The notes under the pieces: model-generated | Told to the model about the DNA's origin: nothing | Database searches by the model: none | What the model saw: only the letters and a program-made list of their open reading frames with translations | Program-made: the position numbers and the translations under genes | Shown: positions 35,801 through 45,471 of the stretch, one piece after another | Position numbering within the stretch: the first letter of the stretch is position 1 | How the letters are laid out: each line of letters begins with the position of its first letter | Assembly (NCBI GenBank): GCA_011319805.1 | Contig: SJRY01000023.1 | Coordinates: 30,328 to 94,327 of the forward strand | Reading direction: 5' to 3' | DNA: 64,000 nucleotides | From: Macrocybe gigantea | Taxonomy: Eukaryota; Basidiomycota; Agaricomycetes; Agaricales; Callistosporiaceae

Positions 35801-37219
35801 ACGACGTGCCTTCTCAACGATAGAAGCCAGGACCTGAGGTATGTCTCGACGGACTTCGTGGACTGGCATAGGCCGTTTTTGTACAATTGAATGTAGGAGT
35901 TCCAATGGGCCGCCTTCGAAGGGCATCTGACCATGCCCTACCAGTAACGTCCAAAATAGGATACCTAAAGAATACAAATCGGTCCTGTGATCCTGTGTCA
36001 TGGTCTCGATGCTGCCGGTCTGCTCTGGTGCGAGATAGCACAGAGCTTCTTTGACTTTGAGCTTTTCTCGCTCGTCGTAGGCGCGTAAAACGAGCGACGA
36101 GGGTGAGCCATAATTTTCCAAGGAAATTGCGCGGTTTCCAAAATGGATGAGTCGAACGAAACCAGAATGAGAGTTCAGATGGAAGGCATTAGCGCGCACT
36201 TTGGAGGGGCAGATCAGTCGATAAAGGGGGGAACAGATGAGACGAAGAATGACCTTCACGATGAATAATTCCAAGCCTAGGGGGGGGAGAAAGTGGGTAA
36301 CGAGGCAGAAAAGACTAAGTCAGCAGTCGAAATCAGTAAATGAGAGGCGCACTTGTGAAGCGTCTCCAAGCATCTCGTAGCCTGTATCGCGAATCTGTGG
36401 CACGGCTTGCAGGAGTTCGTTACGTGCGATCTAGTCTGGACTCACTCCAAAAAAGAGGCGAGATCCATGATATCAAAAATCTCGGGTTCCTCCAACGACT
36501 CTGCCCTTTCGACGTCCATCATCATAATATCGCTATGCGACGGCGTCGATTGGCTACGCGAGTTATCGGGGAGCAACAAGTCGTTGACCATGTGTGGGGG
36601 CAGATACCGACCGAGGAGGTTCTGACCGGGATGGGTGAGCACGAGCACGACGCAGTCGCCGTACTCTCTCGGAATCTTGAAATGGTCAAGCAGGCGGAGA
36701 GCGGTGCTGTATCCATCTGGAGAAGATGCCAGACTGCCTAGGCTGTTCAACGCACCGAAAAAAATTAATAATCGCGGCGAGGGAGGGAAAGATCACGAAG
36801 AATGAGTACCAGAAATGACGCTCGCTGATGGTTCGGACGTACACATGAGCTTCCCTCTCGAGACACATGGACCCGTTTGATTGGGCGGGGCTATCTTTGC
36901 CAGCACGTTGGAGCCATCCTTGAGGCTGTTTCCTTCTGCGATGACCGTCATGCTACCCGTGTCGTGCCATGGGGAGGCCTGATGATGCAGATTTCGAGGG
37001 GAAAAAAGGTAGAGCGGGGAGTCAGCGGGACTAGAGGGAAAAAAAAAGAAGAGTTACGAAGGGTACTTTTTCAAAGGTATAACCAGGTATGGAGAGAACG
37101 CCATCCTTGAAGTAAAGAGTAGGGAATGTGGGCTGGCCAAACTTGCGACGCATGGAGGGCGGGGCGGAGCAGAGCCTTGGCGGCGCTGCACAACAGGCTT
37201 GGGAAACAGGGTCACTCAT
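26872..37219 (-). CDS. Hybrid histidine kinase with N-terminal kinase-like, AAA ATPase and GAF domains (Mak2/Mak3 type)
   Basis: This is a very large multi-exon phosphorelay sensor of the fungal class that includes S. pombe Mak2/Mak3 (peroxide sensing). The N-terminus at 37219 is [15 protein letters not shown] kinase-like domain follows (about 36.9-35.7 kb) with [12 protein letters not shown] and [10 protein letters not shown] in place of HRD and DFG, then [10 protein letters not shown] and [13 protein letters not shown]. Next is an AAA-type ATPase: Walker A GPPGVGKSS, split by an intron near 34975, and Walker [14 protein letters not shown]. After a long helical region comes GAF ([20 protein letters not shown]). 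The HisKA H-box is [13 protein letters not shown] (29.3 kb). HATPase boxes are [21 protein letters not shown] and [13 protein letters not shown]. The receiver domain is VLVAEDNPIAQ with phospho-acceptor VALFDHHMP and FFSKPLRK. It ends LLSMFGGT before TAA 26872-26874. I did not resolve every intron. Confidence 0.87.
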
Positions 37220-37369
37220 TTCAAATCAAAAGTCACAATCTGACGTCATCATTTACACCACCATAGCATTACAAAAGAAAACTAAAAAAGAAAAATAAAC
37301 ACATTAAAGCTACGATTACGACGTCACTGGAAACGATTCAGCACAGACGTCGAAAACACTCTCATCAGT

Positions 37370-39374
37370 TCACTCACTGTAACTAGCAGGATCAACGTGA
37401 TCAGGCAGTTCCGGCACCGCAACTGTGAACCGTGATTGGATCGCCGCCATGACTTGTTGGTCCGCCTCGGAGGCGACAAACGTGATGGCTAGGCCCTTCG
37501 TTCCAAACCGACCGGCACGGCTGTACGGACATCGTTACACGCCATTCATGCTTACACATTAGCGGATACTCACCCAACACGGTGCAGATAGCTGTCCGCA
37601 TCCGGCGGGCAGTCATAGTTGATGACGATGTTCACGCGTTCGACGTCAATGCCACGACCGAAAATATCCGTAGCCACCAAAATGCGCTTCTCAAAGGCTT
37701 TGAACGCCGTGTATCGGTTAATTCTTTAACGGAAAAAGAGTCAGCCTCAGATATCATCCAAACTCCTAAAATACCACTTTACCGTTCTTCCTGTTGAAGG
37801 CCGGAGTGGATGCTGATGCTCGGGAAATTGCAAGATACGAGAAGTTTGTCAAGCTCGATGGCTCTGGCGACCGACTTCACGAAAATAACGACCTATGACA
37901 CCAGATATATCAGTAAACAAGATCGACGCGACACGTGAACTACCTCTCATTACCTGGTTGAAGTCCAAAGTGTCAAGGAGCTCGTTCAGCTTCCTATTCT
38001 TCCCGCTCTCTTCCAATTTCACGTAGTGTTGTTGCAAGCCATGCAGAGTGAGTTTTGTTTCGTCATCCACAAATATTTCGAGAGGCTATCAACAGAAGTC
38101 GTATAAGTTTCTGCCTTGCGGGGCAAATGACGAAATTAAACACACGTTTGCCATGAACTTCTTGCATGTCGACCTAATCTCCTTCGATAACGTTGCACTA
38201 AACATCATCACCTGTTTGTGATGAGGGGTCGCCCGGAAGATCTCTTGAACATCTCGTCGCATGTCTAGTAGACAGTGTCGGTATTAGATGATAGAACGTT
38301 CACGGAAAAGAAATTCAAGAAAAATTTGAAGGTCAAAAAAAACATTGGATATGTCGAAGAATCGTCGGTCGCTTGCAACAACATCGCGTCCTCGAGGCTT
38401 TTCTTCAGTCACCGATCTTGCTTCTTCAAATATCCACATTCACCCCCAACCCATTCATCGGTACACCTCCTATCCACTCGTAGGATCACTCATGTCCGTG
38501 GGTATGGTGACGATGCAGGCAAGCAAGTGCAACCACGTGGCCGACACAGCGACGAATACAAATGACGATGTGTGATGGGAGGACCCGCAAATTCGTATGA
38601 CTAACCAAGCTGTTCGAGCATCTTGTCGCATTCGTCCAGGACGAAATGCTTCACGTTTTTGCAATCCAGGACTTTGTCACGAGCGAGGGCATTCAGTCGA
38701 CCAGGTGTGGCAACTACGATGTGAGGGCACCGATTCTTGTCGCGCAGGATTTCGGCGTCCTTGGAAACAGGCGTTCCACCAAAGAATGTGCTGACGCGGA
38801 CGTCGGGCATGTACTTGGCGAATCGTGTATACTCGTTCTTGATCTGGAAGGCCAGTTCACGAGTATGACAAAGGACGATCACCGATACTTCGCCGTTTAC
38901 CGGTTCCAATTGCTGCAGTGTAGCAAGGACGAAGACAGCCGTTTTGCCATGACCAGATTTGGCCTGACACAACACATCCATTCCCAGCACTGCTTGTGGA
39001 ATACATTCCTGTTGAACTAACGCAAAAATCAGCTTTACTCAGAACATACGGTGGCAGTTAAGTCTAGCGTACCCTCCGAAGGATGCTCAAATCCGAGATC
39101 ACTTATAGCTCTGCGCAGCTCTGGTTTCAGAAGAAAGTCCCTGTTGAATAAAAAGAAGAGTATCCCTCAGGAAGACCAGTCGGCCGTGTTCAGTATCGAC
39201 CACAAACCTGAAGCCAGTTGAATGTATCCCCGAAAAGTTTTTCTTGTCCTTGTCCCCTTCACCGACACCCGCTGACGCTGTACCGTTGGCACCTGTCGGG
39301 GCCACCGCGCCATTTGCCACAGTCTCGTGGTCCTCCTCGTAGTCGATGAGATCCTCAGTGTCGTTTGTGCTCAT
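37370..39374 (-). CDS. SUB2: DECD-box RNA helicase Sub2/UAP56
   Basis: Sub2 is a core spliceosome-assembly and TREX mRNA-export ATPase. The start at 39374 gives [15 protein letters not shown], the typical acidic N-terminus. Motifs in order are [53 protein letters not shown], the diagnostic DECDKMLEQ (DECD rather than DEAD), [35 protein letters not shown] and HRVGRAGRFG. The C-terminus ends in a short acidic/Tyr tail before TGA 37370-37372. Introns are short and I found no frame break. It is transcribed in tandem with the hybrid kinase, with only 150 bp between the SUB2 stop and the next start codon. Confidence 0.94.
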
Positions 39375-39571
39375 TTTATGATAGTTTTACAAGAAAAGCA
39401 GAAGGAAGGATGTACGAAGAGAAAGAGGTCGTGGGGGTTGGATGAAAAGTTAGCGAGTTGGCTGTTTACAACGAGGCGGCAACATAGCCAAACAAACAAC
39501 AGCATTGCGTCGCACGGACCATATTACCGAGGACAAGGTCATCTGCCATACGGAATAATACTACATCTCCG

Positions 39572-42449
39572 TTAAACCTGCACAAGCGCGTCAGCGCGAC
39601 GAAGCAACTCAGTGATATCTACGACACTTTTCTCTCTTAGAAACTCCATCGCTTTTTCGAGCAGATCTTCCAAAAACTGGCTCTGGTTACCAACGCATTT
39701 TCTGATGAAGGCGACAGAAATCGTTGTGGCCCACACAGCATCGTCCACTTGCAAGTTGTTGACTTCGTCAACAGCCGCAGAACCCACGATTTGGCGAAGC
39801 GTCGGATTGTCGAGTCGAAACGATCCGTCGAATCGCTGCAAGTTCATCAGCTCGATAACCTCTGGTTTCAGTGACGGAGGCTGAGCATGCGGGGGGGCAA
39901 CATGACGACCGGTCTCTGCATGCCATTTGGTGCTAAGCTCAGTGGTCTCAACTGCGGGCTCGGCGGCACGGGATCAACAACAGCACTGAGTGTAGGGCTC
40001 GGGGGTACACTCCAATCGCTCCAACTCGAAGACGACCCTTCAAGCGAGCTCAAAGTTGTAAACGTCCGCTCAGTTTCGTACTCATCATCCGCACCATAAG
40101 TGTTATTGACGGATTCGTCTGGAGAGTTCGGCCAAGCTCCAGGAAAATCTTCGCCTTCTTTGTCTGATTTGACGTTTGAAGTTCCAAAAATGCTGGAGTA
40201 TAGTCCCTTCAACTTCTGCAGAATTTGTTGTGCAAGGGAAGGATTGTCTCCTTCGTCGGTCATTGGTCTTTCTGTCGCTTCATCCGCTTCGGGTGGATTC
40301 GGCGAAAAGAAGTTCCGCTTGTTGCGACGCCGCGAAACATATTCCATGGCGTCGACAGCGACAAAGGAAGTGTAGGCACTGGATAGCTGATATTTCTGGC
40401 CAAGCTGAATAATGATAGCCTTGCGAATATCATCTTCGGTCGTTTGGGCGTCGATTGATTCGGGAAGAGGCTGTAGCTGTAGTCCGTGCTCTCTAATGAG
40501 GTTCCACGCGGCTAAAGTGTGGATAAGAGGGATCCCATCCTTTGCGCTTCGCAGACTGACACCTTTGATATCAATGGACAGCTCAAATGGATCCTCGGTC
40601 TCGTTATCGATCTTTCCCCTTAGCGTGACCCGCTTGGGAATGCTGGATGTTCGCAGCTGCAGAATTGCGAAAATGGACATTCGCGTACCCGCATGTAGCT
40701 GAGATATCTTGGCTGGTGCTTGTTGAACAGTGGGTAAGGATCGAATTACATCGCCTCTTCGTGGAGCGTCACCAGAAAAGGTGACCAGAGGTTGTCGAGT
40801 TGTGAGTTGTTCGGCGGCGACTCCCCAGTCAATAGACACGTCTTTGACGAAGGCCGTTTTTCCAGCCCTGAATAGGCGGGCGCACTTGCCCACTATGCTT
40901 TCCGCCTCTGTCGCATATAAGCATGTTCCATTTCCTGCTCTTGCAATACCTTCACACATCGCCGTTGAGATTCCATGTCCAATTCCCAAAACAAATATGC
41001 GAATCGGAGCATGCTTAGGTGCGCCCTGGACATGGTTATTCACGAGTGAGAATATTTCTCCATTGTCATTGACGTCTCCATCCGTTAGAAGAAAGATGGC
41101 TGTTGGTGTCCTGGCCTGCCGGGATCCGAGAATTTCCTGTAAGACCGAGAATAATTCCGTGCCGCCACCACTTTCAATGGTTTCAATGCGCGAACTCTGG
41201 ATGATGCGTTAGAAAATGCCGCTTCGCAAAGCGGTAAATCACGCAATACGTACTGCTTGCACAAGTGACGCCATTGTATACACTTGGCTAGTAGGCCATA
41301 CGGGGCTGAATTCATGGTCGAAGAAGTAAACGTTAAATGTCGTTCCATTGACAGGAAGCAATCCCAGCAATAGCTTAAGGGTCCGTTTGGCGGTATTGAT
41401 GCGACCTCCGGACATGCTACCACTTCTATCCAAGACAAAGATGTATTCCTGGTCGATTCGTGGTAGCTTGTCTTTCGGTATGAGTGTAAATTGCAAGGCA
41501 AGCGTCAGGCCTCCATGATCGGATTCCCGCATCAGCTCTGCGAAACATCGGGGCGAGTCCAACTGGTCCGCATGCAAGATTAGGATGAAATCCCGTTCGA
41601 GGAAAGTTGTGGAACGGTATTCGACTGTATATCGTCGCAGCGAATCGCGTCCGATATTCGTACCGTATGGGGTCACTGTCAGATTCTCGCCATGACTAGG
41701 GCTTTTGATTCCACGAATACGTCCGCTCGTTTGGATCTCTGCAACGATCCTGAAACTTGAACGTCCAGGCGCCGCATCATTGAGTCCCGGAGGTAAGGGC
41801 CCGTACCGCTCGCCAACTGACATTGGCAACTGAAATCTGATCTCGTCGATATTATCTTCGTTCATCAATGTCATGACAAACTACGCGAACGCAATGATTG
41901 GAAACTGATTCAGCGCAAAAATGTATCACGTACAACCAGCTCAATCTTGACGGACGTCTGGGGTGAAATTGATCCAAGGGAGATCGTGAAAACTAGTGAG
42001 ACGTCAAGTTGACCGAGGACAAAAAAAAACAGAGCAGTAAATGGCGCACCATCATCGGTGACATATTCCACAAGCCCTGTTAAAGTTTCAGACCGGATTG
42101 CGGCCTCATGCTCCTCCCTAGCAGCGTCTTTTTCTTTCGAGATTCCAACTAATGACTTGCCATCGGATGTTGACATGCTGAACGCACAGATAGCAGCGCT
42201 CGCAGGTACAGCGAAGTAGTACTTGCATCTCCCAGTTTCCGTAGCAAGAGGGTTGGTATACAATTGGGTCAACGTTATACGAGCCGACACTGAAGTCAGA
42301 GGTAAAAAAAGAAGATGAGAGAAACCGTTCTCCGAACACAACTTACAATCCACAATCACTGCTCGGATATGCACATGTTTCAGAGGTAGATAAGTTCTCG
42401 TCGCGCCAGGCGCATGGTAGACTATACCGCAGCGATGACTCGGATTCAT
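39572..42449 (-). CDS. VIT and von Willebrand factor A domain protein (frame break at C7 run)
   Basis: This is a fungal relative of inter-alpha-trypsin-inhibitor heavy chains. It has a VIT domain at the N-terminus (about 42.45-41.9 kb) and a vWA domain with MIDAS motif DRSGSMSGGRI. Then come a beta-rich middle, a Ser/acidic linker (SSSSWSDWSVPPSP) and a C-terminal helical segment (MNLQRFDGSFRLDN) ending before TAA 39572-39574. No signal peptide is apparent, so it is probably intracellular. The biochemical role in fungi is unknown to me. Near the end the frame closes early (MLSLRH stop) at a run of seven C/G at 39891-39897. With eight bases the frame continues HAQPPSLKPEVIELMN into the C-terminal segment. 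Confidence 0.85.
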
Positions 42450-43019
42450 CTAGGCGAATGGTAGGTCATTATCGAGAAAAGTTCTTGAGCGCTTGGATGA
42501 AGCCTTTTAAGACCGCCGCGTGGATCAGTTAAAGAACTACGTTCTCATCAGCACGTTTTCGCCAGCTGCGCAGAAAAGACTATTGAACCAATGCAGGTGA
42601 CCGATAACGATGGATTCAAATGAATTGAGGTCGCAATCGAACAATCGAGGCTAGGCATCGCGCGCGATTACGTTCTTGGCCCTCTTTTTCGGTGCATGCT
42701 AGAAAATAAGTATTGCAACAGCGTCAGTGCTGGTGTCACTCGCTTAGGGCACAGCCACAGGTACCTGTTACGCTTTGCACTGGTCATCTTCCAGACTTTT
42801 ATCTAGACTTGCCTGTTGTTCATCCAGCAACTATTCGAGCTCCTGCCAGTCCTCAATTTATCTCACTTTCATATTCCGGCGGGTGCCTAGAGTCTCTATC
42901 CGTATTGCTTCCGAATTGCAGTACGTAAATAGACGAACAAGGTTTTCAACCAACCACTGAACAATCTTACCTTTCACATAGGTTCGGGAGTGACCAAAGG
43001 AGCGCGTTGGTCCAGCCAA
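42450..43019. promoter_or_regulatory. Divergent promoter region with probable 5' UTR exon of the downstream gene
   Basis: Start codons at 42449 (minus) and 43020 (plus) diverge. A good splice pair, GTACGT at 42921 and CACATAG at 42975-42981, lies just before the plus-strand start. This suggests a 61-nt intron in the 5' UTR. No other element is assigned. Confidence 0.45.
42921..42981 (+). other. Predicted 5' UTR intron
   Basis: The donor GTACGTAAA and a pyrimidine-containing acceptor CTTTCACATAG flank 61 nt ending 38 nt before the ATG at 43020. No extended coding exon precedes it, so I read it as an untranslated leader intron. Confidence 0.45.
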
Positions 43020-44886
43020 ATGAACAGCAATTCATATCCCTCAGTGTCTTTTTCGGCATCACCAAGCGAGAACACGGACCGCGAACGCTCGACGTCAAGC
43101 TTGTCGGAACGTGCGGCTCCTGTGCTATCCAACTCTCAAGAAGACCTCCAGCACGCAACACTCGCTCTGCAAGCCGCTTATCAGCGCATACGGCAAGTCA
43201 GACGGAATCTCCTCGAACTGTCGGAGACAATACCAGGCCATGCCAGATCTTCGCGACCGACTGACGGAAACGCCATTGGGCCCTCACACCGGGTCATCCG
43301 TTTGACCCACTCATTCGACGATTCCGACGAAGATGATTTCAGTTCGTTTATCCAGAGCGTTCGTTCGCGAAGTCCAACACCTGAGTCGCTGCAGGAATAC
43401 AGTTCACCTTGGATGGGAACGCCCCACCAACTCCAACACCACAGGCCACTCCAAGCATTACCGCTAAGCCCTTTGAGGCCTTTTCCAGTTAGAAGGCCTA
43501 TGGAAATGGAGTTTACTAGAAATCGACCTCCTCAGCTCGACGACGGTACCACGACCTTGGGCAGACGCGTTGCCACTACAGAGGCTCACAATAATTTATC
43601 CAGTACTACGGCCAGTCGCCAAGAAAATCATTCATCCCGTATTCTAGCTATGATGGAACACTATGTCGACCGGTCTCGTCCTTCTCTGCAACAGAGACGC
43701 ATGGAATCCGCGCGGGCGGACCCACTTACTCAACGTATGTGGCCAGCTGAAGCGGAAAATCGTGCAATTCGAAGTTTGGATCTCACCCTCGCAACGCCCG
43801 AGGACCGCGCGGCGGTTCGTAATCACGAAACTAGGAATCCATCTGCAGCCGCTCAGAACGCGTCTTCAAGGTCAATTAGTGACCTAGAGAGACGCCAAAA
43901 CGGCAGAAGGGTTAATCAGGCCTTTTCCGCATCGACGCAGATGAACAACTCCGAAAGGTTGTCGACCCTTTCGAGCATATCCGTTCAAAATTTGGCCACT
44001 CCCCTTTCTGGCATTTCACGTCCTCTTCTGTTTGAGGAACCATCTAGCTTTGTTTCAAGCCCTCTAGGTCAATCTCCAGAAAGCCCCGTCGTCAATAGCC
44101 CCGAAGATGTAAGATATGTCATTCGGCGGAGATTCATCGCGAACGGCGAGGAACATGTTCATCCCATAGTCTTAAATTGGACTGACAATGACCCACCTGC
44201 GTGGCTGCTGCCTAGCGGGCAACCGCTAGATGACACGTTTCGTGATGAGCCGTTAATACCCCGACTCCCATTTACTCCATCCACCCATCGTGAGGATACC
44301 CATACACAGGAAAACACCTCGGCCGCTGCGCCCACCTCGACTTCTGTCCGGAGGCGTGCTTGGGGTAAGGCTTATTGTCCTCCTATCTTCTCCAAACGTC
44401 CATGCATTCATGCCATTTGCTCTCCTTCGATTGTCCCATGCAGCCCGTTTAGATCCGGATGGAAATGAAATACCCTTAGAAGAGGAAGAAGAACTAGAAC
44501 GAATTCGGGCCCAATATCGCATCGCGGCGCAGAATCGCTCTCGCGCATTCGCACCTACTCCGACGGAGGGCATCGACGTACGTCCGAGGCTACATTCCCT
44601 TCGTGTACCCGATTCGGTCATAGCAGCATCTTCCGGCTCTGGGGACATCCATTCCAACACCTTTTTCCGTATAAGGCTCCAGACACGCAACTCAGCCGAA
44701 TTATCCAGCAAGGAAAATTCGGCTCCCTCGTTTGTGGTTGCTCGTGATCCTCCCATCAAACCGTTCTGCGCGGATCCGCTGCCCATGCCGCTGGACCAGA
44801 TGGTTCCCTCCGAGTCTGTCAATAGGCCGAAAATGCCCGAACAGCGTGCAAGAGTGTCGAAATTCGCCAGTCTTGCCGGGAGGTGA
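43020..44886 (+). CDS. Unrecognised Ser/Arg-rich protein (two exons)
   Basis: I do not recognise a domain. The ATG at 43020 starts a long open exon joined by a clean intron (starting TGGG|GTAAGG near 44365, ending TGCAG near 44451) to a second exon ending at TGA 44884-44886. The protein has about 600 residues. It opens with a Ser-rich start, then a probable helix (TLALQAAYQRIRQVRRNLLE) at about residues 40-65, and a long disordered Ser/Arg/Pro middle. A compact, likely folded segment follows (RYVIRRRFIANGEEHVHPI, then LNWTDNDPPAWLLP). The second exon has a Glu-rich helix (EEEEELERIRAQYRIAA). The folded stretch near residue 380 is the best handle for homology search. Confidence 0.7.
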
Positions 44887-45471
44887 ACAGTTCGAATATT
44901 AATTCTACACATTCTTTTACTTTTACGGCCTTCGTCTATTTATTTTCTCCTGTTACTGATTTTCGGAAAGTTCTGATTAGTTCGGAATAAGGACAAGTAA
45001 CTAGGCATAATGCACACTCCTTTGCTTTATCACTAAACACATTGCCCTAGTCGATACCCTTCCCCTGAGATGTCTGCTTTTCAAAATCTTATGAAGCCAA
45101 GTGCTCACGCGGACTAGATCGAAAAGTCTAATAAACTCGAGAAATATATACCACCTACTAAAGAAAAGTAATGAAAGAAGGATCTTGAAGTGGGAAGAAG
45201 GTAATGTGGCAAGTATATGTTATGTATCAGAACCAATGCAGATGAGAACAATACATATTTCCACCGAGAAGGTAGAATAAATTCAAATGTGAACTGATGG
45301 CGTGAGCGGTGAGAAAAGGTGAAAATCAAGGTATGAATTCCACAGCACGTTCAATAAGAATAGAACGAAGCGCAAGATCGTCTATGGTCACGGAATCAAG
45401 GCATTCAAGAACGCTCAGCGGTGTTTTTGCGTTCGCCGTCGCGCATGCCATGCGAGCTATGAAAGGCACGG
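44887..45471. other. Convergent intergenic region
   Basis: These 585 bp lie between two facing stops. They are AT-rich (44930-45290), with TTATTTATTT and AATAAATTC motifs compatible with 3'-end signals. No gene is seen. Confidence 0.4.
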
